A DNA stretch of 64,000 bases, from the NCBI RefSeq assembly GCF_030814835.1, contig NZ_JAUSVS010000005.1, positions 62,001 to 126,000 on the forward strand. The letters are read 5' to 3'. The notes beneath the pieces were generated by a model. The model searched no databases. It saw nothing but the letters and a program-made list of their open reading frames with translations, and was not told the origin of the DNA. Positions 11,334 to 20,220 of the stretch are shown piece by piece. The number at the start of each line of letters is the position of its first letter. The stretch's first letter is position 1. A program made the position numbers and the translations under genes. The stretch is from Caulobacter ginsengisoli. Lineage in GTDB: Bacteria; Pseudomonadota; Alphaproteobacteria; Caulobacterales; Caulobacteraceae.

Positions 11334-11777
11334 ATGATCCGCCGTATCGCCGTGGCCGCCACCATCGGCCTCCTGCTCTCGAGCCAGGCAATGGCCGGTG
11401 AAGTCCGGTTGGCCGGGGTTCAAGGCTCGGTGCTTGTCAACCAAAACGGCCGCTTCGTGCCGGTGACGGCCTCGACCAAGCTCAAGGCCGGCGACCGCGT
11501 GATGGCCATGGATGGCAGCGCCAGCGTCACCTATGCCGACGGCTGCAAGGTTTCCGTGGGCTCCCGCTCGATGGCGACGGTCGGCGCCGCGTCTCCCTGC
11601 GCCAGCGGGTCCTCCGGCGTCGTCCGCGCCGCGGCGGCCGATGGCTACGACGACAACAAGAAGGGTTACATCTGGGACGACTCGACGGGCCTGTGGCTCT
11701 GGGTCGGCTTCGGTGTGGTGACCGTTGCTGTGGTCGGCAGCGCGCTCAGCGACGACGAAACGCCCTCCAGCCCGTGA
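11334..11777 (+). CDS. Small secreted protein with FecR-like segment and C-terminal hydrophobic helix
   Basis: A protein of 147 residues. A signal peptide (AVAATIGLLLSSQAMAGE) precedes a beta-rich stretch, GVQGSVLVNQNGRFVPV...LKAGDRVMAMDGSASVTYADGCKVSVG. This resembles the FecR/DUF domain pattern GD-x-V-x-T-x-x-G-x-A-x-V-x-x-x-D-G-x-x. Two Cys residues flank the segment. A hydrophobic helix near residues 118-138 (LWLWVGFGVVTVAVVGSAL) could hold it in the membrane. Small FecR-like proteins occur near polysaccharide polymerase genes, and here the next gene is Wzy/WaaL-like. Function unknown; a role in sensing or scaffolding export is speculative. Confidence 0.7.
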   Translation: MIRRIAVAATIGLLLSSQAMAGEVRLAGVQGSVLVNQNGRFVPVTASTKLKAGDRVMAMDGSASVTYADGCKVSVGSRSMATVGAASPCASGSSGVVRAAAADGYDDNKKGYIWDDSTGLWLWVGFGVVTVAVVGSALSDDETPSSP

Positions 11778-11846
11778 GTTCTGCGACAGCCGCTCTGGTT
11801 TCCGGGGCGGCTGATCCTGCAACACGACAGGCGATGAATCAGGACC

Positions 11847-13214
11847 GTGGCGGAACCCCAGACTAGCGGCCTTTCCGCGCGACTGTTTCCTCTGTTCACA
11901 TCTCTCTTCCTGCTGGTGGCGCTGCTCCTGGGCGGCGCCACTCGGCGTGAGGTGATAACCTCTGACATCGTGGCGCTCGCCGCCCTGCCGCTGCTGGCCT
12001 TCTCGGTCTGGCGCGTGCGCGGCCAGCCCATCCCCGAACTCTGGCGCGGCCCGCTCTGGCTGGTCGGCGGCCTGATCGCCGTGGGGCTGCTGCAGCTCCT
12101 GTCCCTGCCGCCGGCCCTGTGGACCCTGCTGCCGGGCCGGGGCACCATCGCCGCCGACCTGGTCGCGGCCGGGCTGACCCCGGGCTGGGCGCCGCTCTCC
12201 CTCAGCCCCCAGGCCACCCAGCACAGCCTGATCGCCCTGCTGCCCGGCATCGCCATGTTCGTGGCCGCCCTGCAGCTGTCGGCCCAAGACCGCGCCCGGC
12301 TGCTGTGGCTGCTGCTGCTGGTGGGTCTGGCCAGCGTCCTGGTCGGGGTCGTCCAGGTCGTCCAGGGCGAGCATAGCCCGCTGCGCTTCTATGAGGTGAC
12401 CAACCCCAACCCGGCGGTCGGCTTCTTCGCCAATCGCAACCACATGGCCTCGCTGCTGGTCGCCCTGATGGCCGTGGCCGCGGCCCTGGCGGTCGATGCG
12501 GCGGTGACCCGGCCGCTGCCGCGCTGGCGGCTGGGCGGGGCCCTGGCCATACTGCTGGTCCTGCTGGTCGGCGACAGCCTCACCCAGTCGCGCTCCGGCC
12601 TGCTGCTGCTGGCGCCGCTCGCGGTCGGGGTGGCGGGCATGGCCTGGCGGGCGGGGCTGCACCGCAAGCTGAGCCGCACCACCCTCATCGCCGTCGGGCT
12701 GATCGCCGCCACCCTGCTGGCCCTGGCCTTCGTGGTGTTCAACGGCGCGGCCGAACGGCTGACCGGCGGCTTCTCGGACGAGCTGCGCTTCAAGGCCGTC
12801 GGGGTGATCCTGCGGGCCATGGGCGACTACATGCCCTTCGGCTCGGGCTTTGGGACCTTCGTGCCGGTCTACAAGATGTTCGAGACCCCGGCGGTCATGC
12901 AGAACACCTATGTCAACCACGCCCATGACGACTGGCTGGAAGTCATTCTCGAGGGCGGCATCCCCGTCGTCGCCCTGCTGGTCGGCTTTCTGATCTGGTG
13001 GGGCCGTTCGGGACTGGCCCTCTGGCGCAAGGCCGGCGGGCGCGACACCCTGACCCGCGGCGCCTGGCTGGTGACGCTGGTCTTGCTCGCCCACGCTTTT
13101 CTCGACTACCCCCTTCGCTCGCCGGCCATCATGTGCGTCTTCGCGCTGGCCTGCGCCATGCTGGTTCCGTCGCCCCCGACAGGGATGACGGATCCGACCT
13201 TAGCCAGGAACTGA
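11847..13214 (+). CDS. O-antigen polymerase/ligase family membrane protein (Wzy/WaaL-like)
   Basis: A protein of 455 residues with about 11-12 membrane helices. A Wzy_C/O-antigen ligase signature is visible: NRNHMASLLVALMAV, then GDSLTQSRSGLLLLAPL, then a periplasmic loop with SGFGTFVPVYKMFE and NTYVNHAHDDWLEVILEGG. The NHAHDDWLE loop is highly characteristic of the family. It joins repeat units on the periplasmic face. The GTG at 11847 is the only in-frame start near the N-terminus. It lies 7 bases before the UDP-sugar dehydrogenase gene, in one operon. Whether it polymerises or ligates cannot be told from sequence. Confidence 0.88.
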   Translation: MAEPQTSGLSARLFPLFTSLFLLVALLLGGATRREVITSDIVALAALPLLAFSVWRVRGQPIPELWRGPLWLVGGLIAVGLLQLLSLPPALWTLLPGRGTIAADLVAAGLTPGWAPLSLSPQATQHSLIALLPGIAMFVAALQLSAQDRARLLWLLLLVGLASVLVGVVQVVQGEHSPLRFYEVTNPNPAVGFFANRNHMASLLVALMAVAAALAVDAAVTRPLPRWRLGGALAILLVLLVGDSLTQSRSGLLLLAPLAVGVAGMAWRAGLHRKLSRTTLIAVGLIAATLLALAFVVFNGAAERLTGGFSDELRFKAVGVILRAMGDYMPFGSGFGTFVPVYKMFETPAVMQNTYVNHAHDDWLEVILEGGIPVVALLVGFLIWWGRSGLALWRKAGGRDTLTRGAWLVTLVLLAHAFLDYPLRSPAIMCVFALACAMLVPSPPTGMTDPTLARN

Positions 13215-13221
13215 AAGCCGT

Positions 13222-14496
<1,275 letters not shown>

Positions 14497-14507
14497 AAGA
14501 CCCAGCC

Positions 14508-15518
14508 ATGAAAGTGATGGTCACCGGCGCGGCCGGCTTTATCGGCTCGGCGACGACCCTGCGCCTGCTGGCGCGGGGCGATGAGGTGGTCGGGATCGAC
14601 AACCTCAACGACTACTACGATCCCGAGCTGAAGCGCGCCCGCCTGGCGCGGCAGATCGATCACCCGAACTACACCCACCTGACCGTCGACCTGGCCGACC
14701 GGGCCGGCATCGAGGCCGCCTTCGCCGAGCATAAACCCCAGCGGGTCATCAACCTGGCCGCCCAGGCCGGCGTCCGCTACGCGGCGATCAACCCGCACGC
14801 CTATGTGTCCAGCAACGTCACCGGCTTCCTGCACATCATCGAGGGCTGCCGGCACAACGGGGTCGAGCACCTGGTCTTTGCCTCGACCAGCAGCGTCTAC
14901 GGGGCCAACACCACCATGCCCTTCACGGTGCATGAGAGCGCCGAGCACCCCCTGACCCTCTATGCGGCCACCAAGAAGGCCAACGAGATGATGGCGCACA
15001 GCTACGCCCACCTCTACGGCCTGCCCTGCACGGGCCTGAGGTTCTTCACGGTCTATGGCCCCTGGGGCCGGCCGGACATGGCGCTTTTCCTGTTCACCAA
15101 GGCCATACTGGCCGGCGAGCCGATCAAGGTGTTCAACCACGGCAAACACAAGCGCAGCTTCACCTATGTCGACGACATCGTCGAAGGGGTGATCCGGGTG
15201 CTGGATACGCCGCCGGCGCCGAACCCCGACTGGAACGCGGCCCAGCCCGACCCGGCCACCAGCTCGGCCCCCTATCGTCTCTTCAACATCGGCGCCGAGC
15301 AGCAGGTCGAACTGCTGCGCTATATCGAGGTGCTGGAGGACTGCCTGGGCAGGAAGGCGATCATGGAGATGCTGCCCCTGCAGCCCGGCGACGTCCCCGA
15401 CACCGAGGCCGACGTCACCGACCTGGCCCAGGCGGTGGGCTACAAGCCCCAGGTCAGCGTCGAGCAGGGCGTCGCCGCCTTCGTCGACTGGTACCGGGGC
15501 TATAACGGCGTACTTTAG
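14508..15518 (+). CDS. Nucleotide-sugar 4-epimerase (UDP-glucuronate/UDP-GlcNAcA type)
   Basis: A protein of 336 residues in the extended SDR family. It has TGAAGFIGS at 6-14, SSVYG, and the catalytic Tyr152/Lys156 in YAATKKANE. It has [15 protein letters not shown], typical of CapI/LspL UDP-glucuronate 4-epimerases. It inverts C4 of a UDP-uronic acid in the cytoplasm, giving the galacto form for the polymer. It starts 11 bases after the dehydrogenase stop and ends the operon with an intrinsic terminator. Substrate (UDP-GlcA or UDP-GlcNAcA) is uncertain; the neighbour suggests the N-acetylated form. Confidence 0.9.
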   Translation: MKVMVTGAAGFIGSATTLRLLARGDEVVGIDNLNDYYDPELKRARLARQIDHPNYTHLTVDLADRAGIEAAFAEHKPQRVINLAAQAGVRYAAINPHAYVSSNVTGFLHIIEGCRHNGVEHLVFASTSSVYGANTTMPFTVHESAEHPLTLYAATKKANEMMAHSYAHLYGLPCTGLRFFTVYGPWGRPDMALFLFTKAILAGEPIKVFNHGKHKRSFTYVDDIVEGVIRVLDTPPAPNPDWNAAQPDPATSSAPYRLFNIGAEQQVELLRYIEVLEDCLGRKAIMEMLPLQPGDVPDTEADVTDLAQAVGYKPQVSVEQGVAAFVDWYRGYNGVL

Positions 15519-15542
15519 AGGCGCCGGAAGACCCGGCCATCG

Positions 15543-15564
15543 GCCCGCCGCAAAGCGGGCTTTT
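15543..15564 (+). terminator. Intrinsic terminator after the polysaccharide operon
   Basis: GCCCGC (15543-15548), loop CGCAAA, GCGGGC (15555-15560), then TTTT. It lies 25 bases after the epimerase stop. Confidence 0.8.
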
Positions 15565-15670
15565 CTGTCGCAGGCGAAGCAGTCTAACGCTTCGGTCCTG
15601 TTCAGACCCTTTTCACCATCCGCCGGTAACCTTGATCGCTTCAGGCGCAAAAGGCCCGGGAGCAGTAACA

Positions 15671-16879
15671 GTGCCCTTGAGAGTATTGCAGACCGCGTCC
15701 GATCTGGTGGGAACCCTGGCCCTGGTCTCGGGCCTTGGGCTCGAGCATGTCAGCCACAAGGCCGGCGGCCCCTGGCAGATCTCGCGCATCGCCCTGCTGG
15801 TCGCCGCCATCCCGGCCATCGGCGCCATGGCCGCCCATGAGGCCACCTCATCGGCCAAGGCCACGCCGATCGCGGTCGCCGCCGCGCCGGCCAATGTCGC
15901 GCCCGCCTATCGCCTCAAGCCGGTGGTCGACGCCCCCGGCGCCCCCGCCGCCCTGCAGGCGCGGCTGGCCGAAATAGTCGAGGCCTACGGCGAGCCGGTC
16001 GGCATCGCCGTCTCCGACGTCTCGGCCGGCTGGGTGGCCCAGGTCAACGGCGACCAGCCCTTCCCGCAGCAGAGCGTTTCCAAGACCTGGGTGGCCATCG
16101 CGGTGATGGACGCGGTCGACGCCGGCCGGGTGCGGCTCGAAGACACCGTCATGCTGACCGAGGCCGACCGCAGCGTCTTCTTCCAGCCGGTCAGCGCCAA
16201 CATCACGCCCGAGGGCTATCCCATCAAGATCAAGGACCTGCTGCGGCGGGCCCTGGTCACCAGCGACAACGCCGCCAACGACAAGCTGATGCGACTGGTC
16301 GGCGGGGCGGACGCCGTGCGCGAGGTCATCGAGCGCAAGGGGCTGGAGGGCATCACCGTCGGGGCCGAGGAGCGGCATCTGCAGGCCCGCATCGCCGGCA
16401 TGGTCTGGAAGGACAGCTACGGCGACGGCTCCTTCAACCAGGTCCGCGCCCGCCTCAAGCCCGAGATCCGCGACATCGCCATGGCGGCCTATCTCAACAA
16501 CCCGCTGGATGGCGCCACGCCCGTCGGCATCGTGCGGGCCCTCAGCGGCCTCAAGCTCGGCCAACTGCTGTCGCCGGCCTCCAGCCAGGTCATCCTCGAG
16601 GACATGGCCGACGCCCGCACCGGCCCACGCCGCCTGCGCGGCGGCCTGCCGGCCGGCTGGCATATCGCCCACAAGACCGGGACCGGCCAGGACTGGCGCG
16701 GGGCCAGCGTCGGCATCAACGACATCGCCCTGATCACCGCCCCCGACGGCCACGTCTATTCGGTGGCGGTGATGATCCGCCGCACGCGCCAGCCGGTGCC
16801 CTCGCGCCTGGAGATGATGCAGTCGGTCACCCGGGCGGTGGTCAACACCTGGGCGACCGCCAAGACCCGGTCCGCCTAG
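15671..16879 (+). CDS. Serine hydrolase, class A beta-lactamase superfamily
   Basis: A protein of 402 residues from a GTG at 15671, which has GGGAG 8 bases upstream; an in-frame TTG at 15632 is less likely. A hydrophobic stretch (ISRIALLVAAIPAIGAMAA) may anchor it in or export it across the membrane. All three penicillin-recognising motifs are present: S135-V-S-K138, S198-D-N200 and K335-T-G337. It therefore acts on a beta-lactam or a cell-wall peptide in the periplasm. It is longer than a typical class A beta-lactamase (about 290), and I could not place the omega-loop glutamate with confidence. Resistance is thus not claimed. It overlaps the convergent OmpA-like gene by 4 bases. Confidence 0.85.
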   Translation: MPLRVLQTASDLVGTLALVSGLGLEHVSHKAGGPWQISRIALLVAAIPAIGAMAAHEATSSAKATPIAVAAAPANVAPAYRLKPVVDAPGAPAALQARLAEIVEAYGEPVGIAVSDVSAGWVAQVNGDQPFPQQSVSKTWVAIAVMDAVDAGRVRLEDTVMLTEADRSVFFQPVSANITPEGYPIKIKDLLRRALVTSDNAANDKLMRLVGGADAVREVIERKGLEGITVGAEERHLQARIAGMVWKDSYGDGSFNQVRARLKPEIRDIAMAAYLNNPLDGATPVGIVRALSGLKLGQLLSPASSQVILEDMADARTGPRRLRGGLPAGWHIAHKTGTGQDWRGASVGINDIALITAPDGHVYSVAVMIRRTRQPVPSRLEMMQSVTRAVVNTWATAKTRSA

Positions 16880-17616
16880 CCCTCCACCGCCCGCAGCACG
16901 ATCTCGACCCGCCGGTTGGCGGCGCGGCCTTCGATGGTGGCGTTGCTGGCGATCGGCTCGCGCTCGCCCTCGCCGATGACGTTCATCCGCACCGGCATGG
17001 CCTGGCCGCGGGCCAGATAGTCGGCCACCGCGTCGGCCCGCCGCTCGGACAGCACCTGGTTGTAGGCGTCCGAGCCGATCGAATCGGTGTGGCCGCTGAT
17101 ATCGACGAAGGTGGCCGGATAGTCGTTCAGGATCCGCACCACCGCGTTCAGCACCGGCACGAAGCGCGGCCGGATGCCGGCCTTGTTGAAGGCGAAGGTC
17201 ACGTCGCCCGGCATCTCCAGGATGATGGCCTGGCCCTCGCGGCGGATGTTGACGCCCGTGCCGACCAGTTCGCCCTGCAGCACCTCGTACTGGCGGTCCA
17301 TGTAGATCTCGGTCTGGCCAACCGGCACGGGCGTGACCCCGGCGGCGACGATGGCCCGCTGGCGGCGCACGTCGACCGTCGCCGGGACGCTGACCGGAGC
17401 GGTGACGCGAGGGACCCGCACACGCGGCGTACGGACGCTGGGCGCATAGACCTGGCCGCCGACCGTGCCGGAGACGCCGCCGGTGACCGGCCCGGTGATC
17501 CCGCCCGTCACCCCGCCGACCACCCCGCCGCCGCCCAGGATCTGGGCCTGGCCGAGGCTGGCGCAGAAGAGGCCGCCGATCAGGGCGGTAGTGGAGAGAA
17601 TGCTGCTGCGACGCAT
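16876..17616 (-). CDS. OmpA-family outer-membrane/peptidoglycan-binding protein
   Basis: A protein of 246 residues. A signal peptide (about 1-24) precedes a Gly/Val-rich stretch (GVVGGVTGGITGPVTGGVSG) and an R/V/P-rich spacer to about residue 80. The OmpA C-terminal domain spans roughly 130-245, with VDISGHTDSIGSDAYN near 171-186, SERRADAV, and NRRVEI at the end. That domain binds diaminopimelate in peptidoglycan. There is no beta-barrel; the glycine-rich linker replaces it. Its ribosome-binding site (AAGGAA) is inside a perfect 12-bp hairpin just upstream, so translation may be controlled. Confidence 0.88.
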   Translation of the reverse strand: MRRSSILSTTALIGGLFCASLGQAQILGGGGVVGGVTGGITGPVTGGVSGTVGGQVYAPSVRTPRVRVPRVTAPVSVPATVDVRRQRAIVAAGVTPVPVGQTEIYMDRQYEVLQGELVGTGVNIRREGQAIILEMPGDVTFAFNKAGIRPRFVPVLNAVVRILNDYPATFVDISGHTDSIGSDAYNQVLSERRADAVADYLARGQAMPVRMNVIGEGEREPIASNATIEGRAANRRVEIVLRAVEG

Positions 17617-17622
17617 GACGCT

Positions 17623-17652
17623 GGTTCCTTCGAGAATGCCCTCGAAGGAACC
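17623..17652 (-). promoter_or_regulatory. RBS-sequestering 12-bp hairpin before the OmpA-like gene
   Basis: GGTTCCTTCGAG (17623-17634) and CTCGAAGGAACC (17641-17652) form a perfect 12-bp stem with a 6-base loop. In the minus-strand transcript the 3' arm contains the AAGGAA ribosome-binding site, 7 bases before the ATG at 17616. The hairpin also lies 28 bases after the symporter stop and could act as a weak terminator, but there is no T-tract. Confidence 0.65.
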
Positions 17653-17680
17653 AACGACTCACGGGCGGGGAATCATCCTC

Positions 17681-18985
17681 TCAGTCGAGGGCGGCTTCTT
17701 CGTGCGGAGAAGCGTCGATATCCTCGCGGTCCGCCAGCAGCACCGTCACCCCCAGGTCGCCGGTGACGTTGCCGACGGTGCGGAAGATGTCGGGCAGCAC
17801 CTCGACGGCCAGGAAGATGCCCAGCAGCTCGACCGGCACGCCCAGCGCCAGGCAGATCGGGCCGACACTGGCCATGAAGCTGACCTGGCCGGGCAGGCCG
17901 ACCGAGCCCACCGCCACGGCCAGGGCCACCAGGGCGGCGGCGGCCATCTGGCCGAGGCTCGGATGGACGCCGTAGAGATTGATCAGGAAGAACACCACGG
18001 CCAGGTTGGCCACCGGGCTGGTCAGCCGGAAGATGGCCACCGCCAGGGGCAGGATCAGATCGGCCACCCGCTTGGAGACGCCCAGCGGCCCGCGCGCCTG
18101 GTCCAGCATGGCCGGCAGGCAGGCCAGCGAGGACTGGGTCGAGACCGCCAGGGCCTGGACCGGGGCGACGGCGGCGATGAAGCGGCCCAGCATGTAGGGC
18201 TTGAAGACCGCGATCAGGACGTAGGGGACCAGGGTGATGCCCAGCTGCACCAGGATCACCACGGCCACATAGTGGAAGATGGTCGTGGCCGCCGCGACCC
18301 CGGCCTCCAGGCCGACGCCGAGCGACAGGCCGAACACCCCGATCGGGGCCGCCAGCAGCACCCAGTGGACGATGACGACCATGGCCTCGCCCATGGCCTG
18401 GAAGAGGTTGAACAACGGGCCGCGCGAGTCCGGTTTCAGCCGGGTGATGGCGAAGCCCAGGAAGCCGGCGAAGATCACCAGCGGCAGGATGGCGTCCTCG
18501 GCCGCGGCCTTGATCGGATTGCCGGGCGAGATCGAGGCCAGGAACTGGGTGATGTCGGCTCCGGCCACCTGGCCCACGGGGGCGGCGGTCGGCAGGGACG
18601 CCTTGAGCGCCGCGAAGCTGTCCGGATTGACCGGCCACAGGGCCATGATCCCGCTGGTGGCGGCCATGCTGTAGACCGCCCCGGCCAGGATCAGCACCGT
18701 GAACAGCACCACGGCCCGGAAGGCCAGCCGGCCGGTGGCCGCCGCGTCGGACATACCCGCCACCCCGGTGACCAGCAGCGAGAAGACCAGCGGCACGATG
18801 GTCATCTTCAGGGCGTTCAGCCACAGCCCGCCGATCGCCTTGCCGACCAGGGCCGCCTCGGTCAGCGCCGGATTGCCGAGGTATTTGACCCAGGCCCCCA
18901 GGGCCAGGCCCAGCGCCAGGGCGGCCAGCACGCGGCTGGTCGGGGATCGGAACATGGGGCGGCCTCGCTGCGGTTGCGCGGTCAC
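17681..18985 (-). CDS. Dicarboxylate/amino acid:cation symporter (DAACS family)
   Basis: A protein of 434 residues with 8 membrane helices plus two re-entrant hairpins. It has the serine-rich hairpin region ALAVSTQSSLACLPAML and the substrate/cation site around VANLAVVFFLINLYG and FMASVGPICLALGVP. It imports C4-dicarboxylates or acidic amino acids with Na+ or H+. The GTG at 18985 has AGAAGGAG 8 bases upstream, so it is preferred over the internal ATG (MFRSPTS). The C-terminus is acidic (REDIDASPHEEAALD). Substrate is not resolved. Confidence 0.92.
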   Translation of the reverse strand: MTAQPQRGRPMFRSPTSRVLAALALGLALGAWVKYLGNPALTEAALVGKAIGGLWLNALKMTIVPLVFSLLVTGVAGMSDAAATGRLAFRAVVLFTVLILAGAVYSMAATSGIMALWPVNPDSFAALKASLPTAAPVGQVAGADITQFLASISPGNPIKAAAEDAILPLVIFAGFLGFAITRLKPDSRGPLFNLFQAMGEAMVVIVHWVLLAAPIGVFGLSLGVGLEAGVAAATTIFHYVAVVILVQLGITLVPYVLIAVFKPYMLGRFIAAVAPVQALAVSTQSSLACLPAMLDQARGPLGVSKRVADLILPLAVAIFRLTSPVANLAVVFFLINLYGVHPSLGQMAAAALVALAVAVGSVGLPGQVSFMASVGPICLALGVPVELLGIFLAVEVLPDIFRTVGNVTGDLGVTVLLADREDIDASPHEEAALD

Positions 18986-19036
18986 CCTAGCAACTCCTTC
19001 TCAGGAGGGTAGGGCTGTCGAACATGAAGCGGTGAG

Positions 19037-19222
19037 GCTCTGCTCTCTCCTCACCCGTAGGGGGAGGTGTCGCGGAGCGACGGAGGGGGGAGCGCCACCC
19101 GCACATCCTCTTCAGGCACGCCCCCAACCCTGGCTCAGTCAGTCCGGAATCGAAGTGCCGCGTGACGGCCCCCCTCCGGCCCTCCGGGCCACCTCCCCCT
19201 ACGGGTGAGGAGAGAGCAGAGC
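19037..19222. repeat. Foldback repeat R2, 32-bp perfect arms
   Basis: The arms at 19037-19068 and 19191-19222 are perfect reverse complements over 32 bases (CTCCTCACCCGTAGGGGGAGG core). They continue inward as an imperfect stem (CGCGGAGCG...CGGAGGGGGG). No ORF is supported. The left-arm core recurs at 24919 (R4), and the layout matches R1 and R3. It lies between the symporter start and the PCMT-like gene 3' end. Confidence 0.88.
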
Positions 19223-19245
19223 AAACCGGCTGCTGTTTGCGAAAC

Positions 19246-20220
19246 CTACGCCGTCGGCGGCGGATTCTTCTGCATCGCCCCGGTCATCGGGATGAAGAAC
19301 ACCCCCACGTCCCGGCGGCTGTGGACCTTGCCCTCGGCGTCCTTGGTGTAGACGTAGAGCACCTGGCCGCGCCGGAAGGGCTGGCCGATGGGGATCAGCA
19401 GGCGGCCGCCGGGCTTGAGCTGGCGGAACAGTTCCGGCGGGGCGTACTGGGCCACGCAGGTGACGATGATGATGTCGAAGCCTTCCTTGACCTCCGGCCA
19501 GCCGAAATAGCCGTCGCCGACCCGGCCCTGGATGTTGTCATAGCCCAGCGGCTTCCAGATCTGGTCCACCGCCCGGCCGATCGGCTCGATGATCTCGATG
19601 GAATAGCTCTGGCTGGCCATGCGCGAGAGCAGCGAGCTCTGGAAGCCGCTGCCGGTGCCGATCTCCAGGGTGGTCTCGCCGGGCTTGGGGGCGGCCAGCT
19701 GGGTCATGTAGGCCTGGCCCAGATAGTCGCTGAGCACCGAGCCGAAACCCAGCGGCCAGGGCTTGGCGTTGGCCTCGTAGGCCAGGGCGGCCTGCGACTG
19801 CTTCTGGGCGTAGGCGTAGTGATAATATTCGCGTGGAATGGCCTGGAAGGCCGCCATCACCCCCGGGTCGGCCGCGCCGAAATGGGCGGTCAGGTAGCGC
19901 TCGATGGTGGCCAGGGCGGCCGGCTTGCGGGCCTGGATGGCGTCGAACACCGCCTGGCTGATCTGAGTGGGCCGGCCCGAGGCGGCCATGGCGGCCTCGA
20001 AGGCGTCCTTGGTCCAGTTCGGGTTGGGGGTGAAGGCCGGAGCGGGCGCGCCGGGAGTCGGAGCCGCTGCAGGAGCCGTGGCCGGCGCCTTGCCGGCCGC
20101 CGAGACCACGTCCTTGGACGCCGCCTGTTGCTGTCCGCCCGTCAGCCGGTCGCAGGCCGCCAGTCCCCCAGCCGCCGCCAGAGCGCCGCCGGTCGCGACG
20201 AGTCCGCGTCGGGTAATCAT
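19246..20220 (-). CDS. Tat-exported PCMT-like methyltransferase lipoprotein
   Basis: A protein of 324 residues. The N-terminus ITRRGLVATGGALAAAGGLAAC combines a twin-arginine motif with a lipobox ending at Cys23, so it should be folded, exported by Tat and lipidated. The C-terminal about 200 residues have the protein-L-isoaspartate O-methyltransferase pattern: SDYLGQAYMTQL, LEIGTGSGFQSSLLSRM and FDIIIVTCVAQYAPPEL. PCMT repairs isoaspartyl residues using SAM. An exported version is odd, because SAM is not thought to be available in the periplasm. It is the last gene of a coupled trio (ATGA overlap with 20217-22679). Confidence 0.85.
   Translation of the reverse strand: MITRRGLVATGGALAAAGGLAACDRLTGGQQQAASKDVVSAAGKAPATAPAAAPTPGAPAPAFTPNPNWTKDAFEAAMAASGRPTQISQAVFDAIQARKPAALATIERYLTAHFGAADPGVMAAFQAIPREYYHYAYAQKQSQAALAYEANAKPWPLGFGSVLSDYLGQAYMTQLAAPKPGETTLEIGTGSGFQSSLLSRMASQSYSIEIIEPIGRAVDQIWKPLGYDNIQGRVGDGYFGWPEVKEGFDIIIVTCVAQYAPPELFRQLKPGGRLLIPIGQPFRRGQVLYVYTKDAEGKVHSRRDVGVFFIPMTGAMQKNPPPTA

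Noticed and set aside
11094..13094. A 666-residue Gln/His/Gly-rich frame on the minus strand
   Set aside because: Shadow of the O-antigen polymerase and FecR-like genes.
15671..16879. A beta-lactam resistance gene
   Set aside because: The SxxK, SDN and KTG motifs are shared by many cell-wall enzymes; the omega-loop glutamate was not placed and the protein is long, so resistance is not claimed.
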